A stretch of DNA of 43,311 nt from positions 1-43,311 of the IMG/VR virus record IMGVR_UViG_3300035086_000060; one strand, 5' to 3'. Shown one piece after another: positions 31,069 to 37,767 of the stretch (position 1 is its first letter; each line of letters begins with the position of its first letter). The notes below the pieces were generated by a model, which worked only from the letters and a program-made list of their open reading frames with translations, did no database searches and was not told the DNA's origin. The position numbers and the translations under genes were made by a program. Origin of the DNA: a virus.

Positions 31069-31188
31069 ATGAAACGCCTTTCAATTCATTGTGCGATATG
31101 CGGCCAGGATTGCTATTTGAGAAGCCGGGGATGGTATTGCGAATCGTGTGATGCCTACACGGAGACCGATATTGAGGTTGATGAATAG
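31069..31188 (+). CDS. 39-residue zinc-ribbon protein
   Basis: ATG 31069 to TAG 31188. HCAICGQDC and WYCESCD give two CxxC pairs about 17 residues apart, a minimal zinc ribbon. Too short for standard gene finders. Function unknown. Confidence 0.5.
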   Translation: MKRLSIHCAICGQDCYLRSRGWYCESCDAYTETDIEVDE

Positions 31189-31189
31189 G

Positions 31190-31339
31190 ATGCCTACACA
31201 CAAAGAAACGTCCTGGTTCCGATACGGGCGACTTGAAGCCGCCTTTGGCGGATACCATCCCCCTGATGGGTTTGTCGCCAGACTTCTGTATCGAACGGGA
31301 TATATTTTCGGCCGATTGGCCAAACGATACGAGGAATAG
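31190..31339 (+). CDS. Hypothetical small basic protein
   Basis: 49 residues from ATG 31190, directly after the previous stop. MPTHKETSWFRYGRLEAAFG continues with ARLLYRTGYIFGRLAKRYEE: aromatic and basic, possibly membrane-peripheral. No family recognised. Confidence 0.45.
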   Translation: MPTHKETSWFRYGRLEAAFGGYHPPDGFVARLLYRTGYIFGRLAKRYEE

Positions 31340-31375
31340 TCCTGCCGACTGTAACAATTCGTGATTACGCGGGAC

Positions 31376-31403
31376 TTGCGTATGCGCAGAATATGCGTAT
31401 TGT
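31376..31403 (+). promoter_or_regulatory. Direct-repeat region, weak promoter candidate
   Basis: TGCGTAT occurs twice (31377-31383 and 31394-31400) 17 bp apart, with a reverse-like TGCGCA between. TTGCGT-16 bp-TATTGT is a poor promoter match. It precedes the two-gene HTH cassette at 31429 and may be its regulatory site. Confidence 0.3.
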
Positions 31404-31428
31404 AGGGACATCAGAACGGAGCAAGCAA

Positions 31429-31668
31429 ATGCGCAAGTCCTTTGAAGCCATCGCTTTCCGCATCGTGGATGCCGAGAACAATTTTGCCGAAACCCTCATG
31501 AACCTCGGCGGCGTGGACGAAACGACCGCTCGCAAGATCACCGCTCTGTATCTCAAAAAGAAACTTGCGAAGCTCGACGTTGGCAACGGTCGCATTCACG
31601 TCAAGCACGGTGCGTTTCTCGATGCACGCGCAATTGCGAACGCGGCAAAGATGGTCAATGCAGCATGA
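31429..31668 (+). CDS. Hypothetical protein of HTH cassette 1
   Basis: 79 residues from ATG 31429 (GGAG upstream). MRKSFEAIAFRIVDAENNFA is followed by VDETTARKITALYLKKKLAKLDV and a basic end with HVKHGAFLDARAIANAA. Coupled by ATGA to an HTH gene, so may be its partner. No toxin motif recognised. Confidence 0.55.
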   Translation: MRKSFEAIAFRIVDAENNFAETLMNLGGVDETTARKITALYLKKKLAKLDVGNGRIHVKHGAFLDARAIANAAKMVNAA

Positions 31669-31853
31669 CACCAAATCAATACCGGACAGCCCTAGATGAG
31701 CTAGGGTTGTCCCAGGGTGCCGCGGCCGCTCTCTTAGGGATATCGCTTCGCGCCTCACACGGATACGCCAATGGGGAGCCTATCCCCGAACCGGTCGCCA
31801 AACTGCTGCGCCTCATGGCGCGGCTTGAACTGAAACCGAAAGATGTTCGCTGA
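31665..31853 (+). CDS. XRE/Cro-like HTH protein, cassette 1
   Basis: 62 residues. YRTALDELGLSQGAAAALLGISLRASHGYANGEPIPEPVAKLLRLM is a compact helix-turn-helix ('Y...l..LgLsq..aA.llGis.r....wa.G...ip..va.lLrll'). Probably a DNA-binding autoregulator of the two-gene cassette, perhaps acting on the repeats at 31377-31400. Confidence 0.75.
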   Translation: MTPNQYRTALDELGLSQGAAAALLGISLRASHGYANGEPIPEPVAKLLRLMARLELKPKDVR

Positions 31854-31884
31854 CGACGTATCGGAAAATCAACAGGAGATGACA

Positions 31885-32082
31885 ATGGGACTTCGTGCTG
31901 AGAACATCCACCCACGATCATATTATCCAAACGGCCAAAAGAAAAACATCTGCAAGCCGCGCTCCAAAACCCGGCTCGTGCGAGCGGCCTCTGGCATCAT
32001 TGACCATCTGGCGAATCATCCGAACGACGCCGATGCGCGCCAACGGCTCGCCAATCTGGAACGCCGTATCTCCGGCCGGTAG
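31885..32082 (+). CDS. Hypothetical basic protein
   Basis: 65 residues from ATG 31885, chosen because AGGAG lies eight bases upstream. The C-terminal half (SGIIDHLANHPNDADARQRLANLERRISGR) is a helical pair resembling ribosomal S15-like short domains, but there is no proof of relation. Function unknown. Confidence 0.5.
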   Translation: MGLRAENIHPRSYYPNGQKKNICKPRSKTRLVRAASGIIDHLANHPNDADARQRLANLERRISGR

Positions 32083-32143
32083 GTCCAACTATACAGTAAC
32101 TATGGAAATGCCGACTGCGGTCGGATCACAACGGAGAGAGACT

Positions 32144-32314
32144 ATGAAGAAGATGACGTTTGTTTCCGCGATGCGCGACTACTTCGGCAGCCGCCCCGGT
32201 GGCGATACCACCCCGACCGCCTTCCTTCACGAGATGAAGGCCCTCACGTCCGAGGACAAGGCGTGGTTTCGCACTCAGCTCGCGACCGTCGGCTACGAGA
32301 TCGTGAACGCCTAG
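32144..32314 (+). CDS. Hypothetical 56-residue protein
   Basis: ATG 32144 preceded by GGAGAGAG. MKKMTFVSAMRDYFGSRPGG then FLHEMKALTSEDKAWFRTQLATVGYEI. The motif 'R.yFG......P...F..E...L...DK..F...L...GY' recurs in phage and plasmid small proteins; no role known. Confidence 0.6.
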   Translation: MKKMTFVSAMRDYFGSRPGGDTTPTAFLHEMKALTSEDKAWFRTQLATVGYEIVNA

Positions 32315-32422
32315 GCGCAGACCCGACGCGACACCTGCCGGGGGCCGTGGTGGTCCGTAGGAGTGGTGCGACAGCCGGAGAGACGGCATCTAATTCAGTG
32401 ACACGGTATCGGGAGATTGAAG

Positions 32423-32644
32423 ATGGCACGCGACGACTACAGAGATGCCTGGGGCGTTATCGACGATGAGGGGCTCAAGGTCCGGACCGTAAGCGACACG
32501 CGGCGCGCGGCAATCATCAATTGGCTCGTCACCGAGGCGGGAGTGCTGATCACCTCCTTTCATTCCGACGATCAGATCAACGCCATCTGGGACGCGAAAT
32601 GCGGCGACGCTTTGGTGCGGCCGGTTCGCATCTACGTGCAGTAA
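32423..32644 (+). CDS. Hypothetical protein
   Basis: 73 residues from ATG 32423, preceded by TCGGGAGATTGA. MARDDYRDAWGVIDDEGLKV then a conserved-looking core (TVSDTRRAAIINWLVTEAGV) and a final strand DALVRPVRIYVQ. Mixed alpha/beta. No family recognised. Confidence 0.55.
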   Translation: MARDDYRDAWGVIDDEGLKVRTVSDTRRAAIINWLVTEAGVLITSFHSDDQINAIWDAKCGDALVRPVRIYVQ

Positions 32645-32664
32645 CACGACATCGGGAGATTAGC

Positions 32665-32907
32665 ATGAGCGACATATATGCCGAAAACCACCATCGCGAC
32701 CCGATCAAAACTGGCCGGGATTTAGAAATCCTCTCAAAACTCTATCTCGAATTGGCCAATGTCGTTCCGGTCGATTGCGTTTCATCGCGAGAGAAAGCGA
32801 TGCAGAAGCACATTGACGCCTACGGCACCGCGCTCATGCTGATCGCGGAGGGTTGCGCCAACCCGCGGGTGGTGGCCTCTGACGCGATCGTCAAATGGGG
32901 AAACTGA
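32665..32907 (+). CDS. Hypothetical helical protein
   Basis: 80 residues from ATG 32665 with the same TCGGGAGATT leader as the gene before. MSDIYAENHHRDPIKTGRDL then long helices (EILSKLYLELANVVP, REKAMQKHIDAYGTALMLIAEGC). Function unknown. Confidence 0.5.
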   Translation: MSDIYAENHHRDPIKTGRDLEILSKLYLELANVVPVDCVSSREKAMQKHIDAYGTALMLIAEGCANPRVVASDAIVKWGN

Positions 32908-32946
32908 TGGGTTCAACGACGTGACATCGCAAAACATGAGGACAAT

Positions 32947-33258
32947 ATGGGTTACGTTTTTGCTTACTTGATGATCATTCCGCTGTGGCCGGTCTTCGCC
33001 ATGTGGCGCGGCTATGCGATAGCCACGCTGTGGGGATGGTTCGTCGTTCCCGGTTTCGGTGTCGCGCCGCTATCGATCTATACAGCGATCGGTGTTCTGC
33101 TCGTCGTCGGCGCGCTTAAGAGTGTCGACTATTCCCACGACGAGCGAGAAACCTCCGAAAAGTTTTTCTATTCAATCTCTCTCGGATTACTCGGGCCAGC
33201 ACTCATGCTCGGAACCGGATGGGTCTGGAAATGGCTCCAATGGGGTGTGATCACATGA
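32947..33258 (+). CDS. Integral membrane protein, three-pass
   Basis: 103 residues, preceded by TGAGGACAAT. Hydrophobic segments at about 3-25 (YVFAYLMIIPLWPVFAMW), 38-56 (FGVAPLSIYTAIGVLLVVGA) and 76-100 (ISLGLLGPALMLGTGWVW) with a charged loop between (YSHDERETSEKFF). Small phage inner-membrane protein, function unknown. Confidence 0.6.
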   Translation: MGYVFAYLMIIPLWPVFAMWRGYAIATLWGWFVVPGFGVAPLSIYTAIGVLLVVGALKSVDYSHDERETSEKFFYSISLGLLGPALMLGTGWVWKWLQWGVIT

Positions 33259-33548
33259 ACTTACAGCACACGCCGGGACCGTGGGAAGTTGAGTACGGCA
33301 AACAAGGATGGCCGCGCGGCATTAAGGCGCCGCATGATATGGACGTACCAGGAGGTGTCGGAAACGTCGTTCGTTGGAACGGGATTGGCTTTCCGTCGAG
33401 CCCAACGGCAAAAGCCAACGCGCGCCTGATCGCTGCCGCGCCAAAGATGATCGATGTCCTTCTCTGGCTCAATCATCAATCCGGTCTGACGATGGAAATG
33501 CAGCGCAGAATTTATGATGCGATCAAATCCGCAGGAGCCACAGAGTGA
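33255..33548 (+). CDS. Conserved phage protein ('HTPGPW...ANARLIAAAP' family)
   Basis: 97 residues starting on the previous stop (ATGA). MNLQHTPGPWEVEYGKQGWP and the later ANARLIAAAPKMIDVLLWL are the hallmark blocks of a very common small phage protein whose role is unknown. Residues between are beta-rich. Confidence 0.8.
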   Translation: MNLQHTPGPWEVEYGKQGWPRGIKAPHDMDVPGGVGNVVRWNGIGFPSSPTAKANARLIAAAPKMIDVLLWLNHQSGLTMEMQRRIYDAIKSAGATE

Positions 33549-33561
33549 ACATCATTGAACA

Positions 33562-33583
33562 CTGTCAATTTGTCACTTGACAG
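33562..33583. promoter_or_regulatory. Operator-like dyad overlapping the -35 box
   Basis: CTGTCAA-N8-TTGACAG, a perfect 7-bp inverted repeat whose right arm contains the -35 TTGACA at 33577-33582. An additional TGTCA lies in the spacer. A bound regulator would block the promoter. Confidence 0.6.
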
Positions 33584-33605
33584 AGATCCTAAGGCATGCT
33601 ATGAT
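33577..33605 (+). promoter_or_regulatory. Near-consensus sigma70 promoter for cassette 2
   Basis: TTGACA (33577-33582), 17-bp spacer, TATGAT (33600-33605): perfect -35 and 5/6 -10. Transcription would start around 33612 and read gene 33631 and the HTH gene behind it. Confidence 0.75.
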
Positions 33606-33630
33606 GCGCCTGTCAGATGGGAGATCAGAC

Positions 33631-33984
33631 ATGCCAAAGATCGGTGACGAGCGGTTTGTGGTTTCGATGATCGACGTGCGTAATGTCGAGGCCCTGGCAC
33701 GCAAGCAAGGCTGGCCCGGCGGCGTCGAAGGGCTGCGTGAGTTTTGCGAGCCCGAGGATGCGGCAAAGTGTACGGCACACAAGACCTTGGATGATGCGAC
33801 AGATATGGCGCGAAAGTTTCTCGCGTCTGGGCAGGCGTTCTATGGTTCCGTCCTGATTGATCGCGAGGTCTACGAGGAAGCTCACGATGATCGCGGCAAT
33901 CGCGTGCGGTGTCCTCCGAGCTGGGAAAGCCAGCAGCTTTACGAGGTCGCCATGGACGGTGAGCGGATCGAGGTCGACGCGTGA
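33631..33984 (+). CDS. Hypothetical protein of HTH cassette 2
   Basis: 117 residues from ATG 33631 (GGGAGAT upstream). MPKIGDERFVVSMIDVRNVE, then an acidic central region (LREFCEPEDAAKCTAHKTLD) and a beta-rich end (FYGSVLIDREVYEEAHDD, YEVAMDGERIEVDA). Directly under the sigma70 promoter; coupled by GTGA to the HTH gene. No toxin or anti-defence family recognised. Confidence 0.6.
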   Translation: MPKIGDERFVVSMIDVRNVEALARKQGWPGGVEGLREFCEPEDAAKCTAHKTLDDATDMARKFLASGQAFYGSVLIDREVYEEAHDDRGNRVRCPPSWESQQLYEVAMDGERIEVDA

Positions 33985-34199
33985 CCGAGGAACAGGTGCG
34001 CGCTGCCCTAGCGAAGGCCGTGGATGCGGCTGGTGGGCAGCGCGCCTTCGGGCGGGCACACAAGATTTCCGCCGCTTATGTGAGCCTCGTGCTCAGCGGC
34101 GATCGATTCGGCCATCTTCATCCCCCTAGCGAGCGCATCTGCGCCGCGCTCGGGATCGAGCGCGAGACCCTGATCAGATATCGGAGACTGGAAAAGTGA
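33981..34199 (+). CDS. HTH DNA-binding protein, cassette 2
   Basis: 72 residues from GTG 33981 (overlaps previous TGA). VRAALAKAVDAAGGQRAFGRAHKISAAYVSLVLSGDRF is a Cro/XRE helix-turn-helix ('GgqraFAr.hgIS.aYvs.VL.G.r'), continuing ERICAALGIERETLIRYRR. Likely represses the promoter via the CTGTCAA-N8-TTGACAG dyad. Confidence 0.8.
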   Translation: MTEEQVRAALAKAVDAAGGQRAFGRAHKISAAYVSLVLSGDRFGHLHPPSERICAALGIERETLIRYRRLEK

Positions 34200-34507
34200 C
34201 CAAGCGCAGACCGAACATCGCCCAATACGCCGTCAACTTCATCGGCCCCAGGCAGGAGTACGTGCCGCGCGGGCAGAACCCGGTGAAGCCAGCGCGGCGG
34301 GCAACACGAATCGCACCTCACATTGCCGCGATGAGTGAGACCGGCCGTAGCCCGCGCTCGGAGCGCCTTGGGCTTGCCGAGGATCGTGCACTCATTAAAG
34401 GCGACCCCGTTCACGCGGCATACGCCCTCATTGAGAAAGTTAACAGGGATCTTGACGATGGCGCAATCTCGCGCGGCCTGGACAAGGCGAGGGGAGACGG
34501 GAAATGA
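34196..34507 (+). CDS. Hypothetical basic protein
   Basis: 103 residues from GTG 34196, overlapping the HTH stop. Arg/Lys-rich first half (MTKRRPNIAQYAVNFIGPRQ, PVKPARRATRIAPHI) and an acidic helical end (DDGAISRGLDKARG). No family recognised. Confidence 0.5.
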   Translation: MTKRRPNIAQYAVNFIGPRQEYVPRGQNPVKPARRATRIAPHIAAMSETGRSPRSERLGLAEDRALIKGDPVHAAYALIEKVNRDLDDGAISRGLDKARGDGK

Positions 34508-34725
34508 CCACGCTCACGCTACGCATTCCACTGATCGTGACGGCTGACGGAAAATGGGCGGTCTGCCATTCGAGTTCGCACGCGGAGCCCGACTGGTCAT
34601 CTATCGATGAAATGTGCGACTACGACAACCCGACCAATTCTCCGCATCGATTCTGGATCGAGACAACGGTCGATGTTCCGCAGGCCGAGACAATAAAGGC
34701 GACGGTCGTCGCCGACGGCCAATAA
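34504..34725 (+). CDS. Hypothetical beta-rich protein
   Basis: 73 residues coupled to the previous gene (ATGA). MTTLTLRIPLIVTADGKWAV and FWIETTVDVPQAETIKATVVAD look like strands of a small beta domain; a CHSSS/MCDYD pair of cysteines is present. Similar small proteins with 'I.v.vdg.W.a.G' start are common in phages. Function unknown. Confidence 0.55.
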   Translation: MTTLTLRIPLIVTADGKWAVCHSSSHAEPDWSSIDEMCDYDNPTNSPHRFWIETTVDVPQAETIKATVVADGQ

Positions 34726-34741
34726 TCGCAGGTCCGCAAAC

Positions 34742-34996
34742 ATGGCACTCGACCCAAACCACAAAATCCTTTCCGGCGTCACCGGCCGCTTTCAGCTTGA
34801 GAGTGCGGATAGCATACAGGCGACGCTCCGAGTCACCATGTCGCTCAGCATGTGGAAGAACGTGCGTGAGGCTTTATCGGGAAAGCCAAGCGATTCCTAC
34901 GGATGCTGGCAACTCGACGCCATCATCCGGGACATGATCGACAGCGCGAGCACGCATGCTTACGCTCGGATCGAGCAAGAGCGCAAGGAAGACTGA
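34742..34996 (+). CDS. Hypothetical protein
   Basis: 84 residues. MALDPNHKILSGVTGRFQLE then VTMSLSMWKNVREALSGKP and SYGCWQLDAIIRDMIDSASTHAYARIEQE: alpha/beta, acidic C-terminus. Preceded by CAGGTCCGCAAAC. No family recognised. Confidence 0.5.
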   Translation: MALDPNHKILSGVTGRFQLESADSIQATLRVTMSLSMWKNVREALSGKPSDSYGCWQLDAIIRDMIDSASTHAYARIEQERKED

Positions 34997-35020
34997 TCCA
35001 CGGATGGCGAGTGTCAGGAC

Positions 35021-35221
35021 ATGAGACGCACAGATGAGGAAGTCATGGAGTTGCTTAAGGGTAACTCCTCGCTCAATCGAGCGCGACAACAATTCAGTAG
35101 CGGATGTGGCCGCATTGACCAAGCCGGGCATCAGCGCCAGCCACTTTGTCCAATCGAAATGCGTCGCATGGAGTTCGAAGCTGTCGAGAAGATTTTGGCG
35201 GCCTACTATCAAGGCCAGTGA
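35021..35221 (+). CDS. Hypothetical protein, doubtful frame
   Basis: 66 residues preceded by TCAGGACATG. MRRTDEEVMELLKGNSSLNR and the end MEFEAVEKILAAYYQG are helical. An overlapping frame from 35034 (98 residues) lacks a ribosome site and would read over the next gene, so this one is preferred. Confidence 0.4.
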   Translation: MRRTDEEVMELLKGNSSLNRARQQFSSGCGRIDQAGHQRQPLCPIEMRRMEFEAVEKILAAYYQGQ

Positions 35222-35235
35222 CATCGAGTTCACAG

Positions 35236-35394
35236 ATGAAAAACCAATTTCTATATCAAGGCACATGGGATGGAGCGCCGGATCAGCGATCGTGGGTAGC
35301 GTGCTGGTGGGATACGGGAACAAGAGTTAACGGCCAGATCGGAATATTTACAATGTGGTCATTGCATATTGGCCCGCTCTGGTTCTGGGAATAG
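35236..35394 (+). CDS. Hypothetical Trp-rich protein
   Basis: 52 residues from ATG 35236: MKNQFLYQGTWDGAPDQRSW then VACWWDTGTRVNGQIG and SLHIGPLWFWE. Eight tryptophans in 52 residues is unusual. Ribosome site weak (ACAG). Function unknown. Confidence 0.45.
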   Translation: MKNQFLYQGTWDGAPDQRSWVACWWDTGTRVNGQIGIFTMWSLHIGPLWFWE

Positions 35395-35419
35395 TTCAAC
35401 GTCATCACATAGGTGCGAC

Positions 35420-35674
35420 ATGCTCGATATCCAGGAAGATACCAAAGCGCAATTCCGAGTGGCCGAAGGCATCTATGGCACGTTCTACTACCACCTGCGC
35501 CGCCCGGATGATCACTTCGGGCTCTGCGGCGACCGCGTGATGCACACCAGCATTCCGGTCTCAGCGTGGGGAACGCGGACGCATATCAAAGAGCGATGGT
35601 GCTCGCGGTGTGCCACAGCCGCGCACGAGATCGAGTGCAACGATATCAAAACGGTGACCGATGAGACAACTTGA
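35420..35674 (+). CDS. Hypothetical metal-binding-like protein
   Basis: 84 residues from ATG 35420 (ATAGGTGCG upstream). FYYHLRRPDDHFGLCGDRVM, then THIKERWCSRCATAAHEIEC: a conserved pattern of Cys/His (C...H, CSRC, H, C) seen in small phage proteins resembling a zinc-binding site ('lCG..v......w...........WC..C'). No role known. Confidence 0.55.
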   Translation: MLDIQEDTKAQFRVAEGIYGTFYYHLRRPDDHFGLCGDRVMHTSIPVSAWGTRTHIKERWCSRCATAAHEIECNDIKTVTDETT

Positions 35675-35828
35675 CATCATGGCTATCGGAATTTGGTTTG
35701 TGGCTTTCTCAGGCGCAACCATCGCCTCATTCTATGGTGCCAAGATCAATATAGCTCACGCTATCATTGCCGCAAATCTTGCCGTTGGTTTTTGGTATTT
35801 GCTTTTAATGGGAGTCCAGAGACGATGA
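35661..35828 (+). CDS. Small two-pass membrane protein
   Basis: 55 residues overlapping the previous gene's 3' end by 14 bp. Hydrophobic segments IMAIGIWFVAFSGATIASF and HAIIAANLAVGFWYLLLMGV. Next gene starts on its stop (ATGA). Function unknown. Confidence 0.5.
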   Translation: MRQLDIMAIGIWFVAFSGATIASFYGAKINIAHAIIAANLAVGFWYLLLMGVQRR

Positions 35829-35986
35829 CTATGCTGACACCCGAAGATTATTCCTGGAAGCGCGGGTTCCCGCCTGACAAGGATACGACAAAATGGGAAG
35901 TAGCATTCACGGTCGGCGGCGCTGTGTGGTATCGACGCCGACAATCCACAGTCGGTGAGTGTCAGGACAAGCCCCATGCCGATTGA
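35825..35986 (+). CDS. Hypothetical 53-residue protein
   Basis: Starts on the previous stop. MTMLTPEDYSWKRGFPPDKD then KWEVAFTVGGAVWYRRRQST: compact beta-like with many aromatics. Overlaps the next gene by 11 bp. No family recognised. Confidence 0.45.
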   Translation: MTMLTPEDYSWKRGFPPDKDTTKWEVAFTVGGAVWYRRRQSTVGECQDKPHAD

Positions 35987-36194
35987 GAGATACTGCACGC
36001 TGAAAGACTGCCCAGGCGGCGACGGATGTGTGAGCACCTACAGACGCCCGGGCCAGACGTGCACCTACGAATATGTCGCCTCGCAATATGATTCGGCGCA
36101 CAACTGGAAAGGTGACGGTCCGCCGCCAGCTCATTGGATGGCACCTGACGGCGTGCTCGTCTATCGATGTCTTGCTGACTTCTACGATGACTGA
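35976..36194 (+). CDS. Hypothetical Cys-rich protein
   Basis: 72 residues from ATG 35976 (AGGA upstream). YCTLKDCPGGDGCVSTYRRP and QTCTYEYVAS, then VYRCLADFYDD: five or six cysteines in a small domain, possibly zinc-binding. No family recognised. Confidence 0.5.
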   Translation: MPIERYCTLKDCPGGDGCVSTYRRPGQTCTYEYVASQYDSAHNWKGDGPPPAHWMAPDGVLVYRCLADFYDD

Positions 36195-36221
36195 GCCAAC
36201 GATACCTAGACGGTGAACACG

Positions 36222-36533
36222 ATGGCATGGAATGAAGCGGGCAGGAAAGCTAGGAAGGAAAATCGCGAGGCGATGGACCGGAAATTTTCCCAACTGCTGG
36301 AGGAGAATGCGAGGCTACAACACGACCTCGCCCGCCACCAGGAGATCACGACAAGCCAGCAGGCGGAGATTGAGCGGCTGTGGACTGCGCTCGGCAACAT
36401 CGCTCTGCATATGACAGTGCGGGAGATGCTTGACGATGAAGACGGTGATATTGAGGGAGCCCTTGATTCCATCATCGGTATTGCGCGCCAGACGCTTCGA
36501 TCCACCGTTGAGCAGAAAGCAGATCATAAATGA
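36222..36533 (+). CDS. Coiled-coil protein, 'MAWNEAGRK' paralogue A
   Basis: 103 residues from ATG 36222. N-terminus MAWNEAGRKARKENREAMDR is closely similar to that of the gene at 37768. A long coiled coil follows (KFSQLLEENARLQHDLARHQ, EIERLWTALGNIAL), then an acidic helix. It ends EQKADHK, a tail type shared with several neighbours. The next gene starts on its stop. Function unknown. Confidence 0.6.
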   Translation: MAWNEAGRKARKENREAMDRKFSQLLEENARLQHDLARHQEITTSQQAEIERLWTALGNIALHMTVREMLDDEDGDIEGALDSIIGIARQTLRSTVEQKADHK

Positions 36534-36691
36534 CGAGATTTGTGCTGTGGTGCAGAGGTTGGGTTTTCTGGTGTCGAGCCATCTATATGGTAAGAAATAA
36601 AAAACATGGCGCTGGACCGGGACAGTGGCGATATGCATTCCTCGCGGCACGAGCAACCAGATATCTTATCTACGGGCAGCACTACAGATGA
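36530..36691 (+). CDS. Hypothetical small aromatic protein
   Basis: 53 residues, ATGA overlap on both sides (36530 and 36688). MTRFVLWCRGWVFWCRAIYM is hydrophobic and basic; the rest (GQWRYAFLAARATRYLIYGQ) is also aromatic. Could be membrane-associated. Coupling is the main support. Confidence 0.45.
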   Translation: MTRFVLWCRGWVFWCRAIYMVRNKKHGAGPGQWRYAFLAARATRYLIYGQHYR

Positions 36692-36933
36692 GCGGCACAA
36701 AACATCATAGAGATCACTTTCGCCTTGGGCCTGTTACAGACGGGTATAGCGGAAGGTTGGAGGGCAAAGACACCTCAGATCAGGAGCGAGTCTACCATTA
36801 CGCTCAACTCAGAACAGCAGTGAAACATCTCATGCCAGAAAATGCTCGCTTGAAAAAACAGATTGAGGCACTGAGAAAAGAAAATGCCATCTTACAAAAG
36901 CGCCTAGCCAGCCGATCTGCGGTTAAACCATGA
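36688..36933 (+). CDS. Hypothetical protein with C-terminal coiled coil
   Basis: 81 residues from ATG 36688 (on the previous stop). A polar start (MSGTKHHRDHFRLGPVTDGY) is followed by a leucine-heptad helix (HLMPENARLKKQIEALRKEN, AILQKRL). Next gene overlaps by ATGA. Function unknown. Confidence 0.5.
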   Translation: MSGTKHHRDHFRLGPVTDGYSGRLEGKDTSDQERVYHYAQLRTAVKHLMPENARLKKQIEALRKENAILQKRLASRSAVKP

Positions 36934-37175
36934 GCGAACCGCACCGCCTAATGATCAACGGGACGACATACTGCCTGGGAACGGCTGGATCGTTTATCCG
37001 TGTCTGCCCTGTATGCGGTCATGAGCGCTTTCGGTCCGAATCAAACAATCTCTTAGAGCATTGTTGGAAAGGACACGGCCCCCTTGAGGTTCTGACGACC
37101 GACAACTTAGAGAGATACAAAGCGCTTTGGTCGGAAGTCGATGCATCCGAGGATAAGCGAACAGCAGATCGATGA
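36930..37175 (+). CDS. Small zinc-finger-like protein
   Basis: 81 residues. FIRVCPVCGHERFRSESNNLLEHCWKGHG supplies CPxC and C...H ligands typical of a zinc ribbon. It ends EDKRTADR, a tail shared with neighbours. ATGA overlaps on both sides. Function unknown. Confidence 0.55.
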   Translation: MSEPHRLMINGTTYCLGTAGSFIRVCPVCGHERFRSESNNLLEHCWKGHGPLEVLTTDNLERYKALWSEVDASEDKRTADR

Positions 37176-37360
37176 TCCTCTTGCTCTCCATATCGTTGCT
37201 GACTCCTCCTGGCCCAGACATAGATGGCCGGATGGCGGACCTATTCACGCATACCGACGATGACAATTTAACTGAGGTCGATCGGTTGGATATGCTAAAA
37301 TTTGGGTGGCGGCCGGTATACGAGATCGCGGATGATCAAAACGAGCAGAAAGAAACGTAG
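37172..37360 (+). CDS. Hypothetical acidic protein
   Basis: 62 residues. Hydrophobic start (MILLLSISLLTPPGPDIDGR) followed by an acidic soluble part (HTDDDNLTEVDRLDMLKFGW). Starts on the previous stop; the next gene begins one base after its stop. No family recognised. Confidence 0.45.
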   Translation: MILLLSISLLTPPGPDIDGRMADLFTHTDDDNLTEVDRLDMLKFGWRPVYEIADDQNEQKET

Positions 37361-37597
37361 ATGACTGCAGTTCCCGAGGACAAGTTGGCACCGTGCCCAT
37401 TTTGCGGCGGCGCCCCGGCTTACGAGCGCGTGGGAACGCAGCGGCAATCGTGCATCATTTCCTGCACGGAATGCAGATGCAGTCTTGAGACAGGAGAGAC
37501 ATTCGATTGCGGCAAGCGATGGAATACGCGCGTTTCGATTGAACGGGCGCTCGCCGATCGCGAGTCTGCTGTTGGGCAAAAAGCAGATGACCGATAG
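37361..37597 (+). CDS. Lar-like restriction alleviation zinc-ribbon protein
   Basis: 78 residues. LAPCPFCGGAPAYERVGTQ, then IISCTECRCSLETGET and CGKRWNTRV match Lar-type proteins ('L.PCPFCGg..........v.C..C.......A...WN.R'). Family members in Rac prophage and phages reduce type I restriction and modulate methylation. With three methyltransferases in the window this suggests strong selection by restriction. It ends GQKADDR. Confidence 0.7.
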   Translation: MTAVPEDKLAPCPFCGGAPAYERVGTQRQSCIISCTECRCSLETGETFDCGKRWNTRVSIERALADRESAVGQKADDR

Positions 37598-37754
37598 CAC
37601 CGCTCCGCAAATCCCACGCGACGATACGGCCGCCGCTGAAAAATGCTGGCGGTGTCACGGGCGCGGAGTCTATCCTGCGGAGGCTTCGACGCTCTCGTAT
37701 CTCTGCGAAGTTTGCGGCGGCAGCGGACGACCGCCGAGATGCAGGCATAGATGA
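37587..37754 (+). CDS. Small DnaJ-type zinc-finger protein
   Basis: 55 residues from ATG 37587, overlapping the end of the Lar-like gene by 11 bp. EKCWRCHGRGVYPAEASTLS and YLCEVCGGSGRPP carry two CxxCxGxG-like motifs, as in the DnaJ cysteine-rich domain. Function unknown. Confidence 0.55.
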   Translation: MTDSTAPQIPRDDTAAAEKCWRCHGRGVYPAEASTLSYLCEVCGGSGRPPRCRHR

Positions 37755-37767
37755 ACGGTAGACCGAC

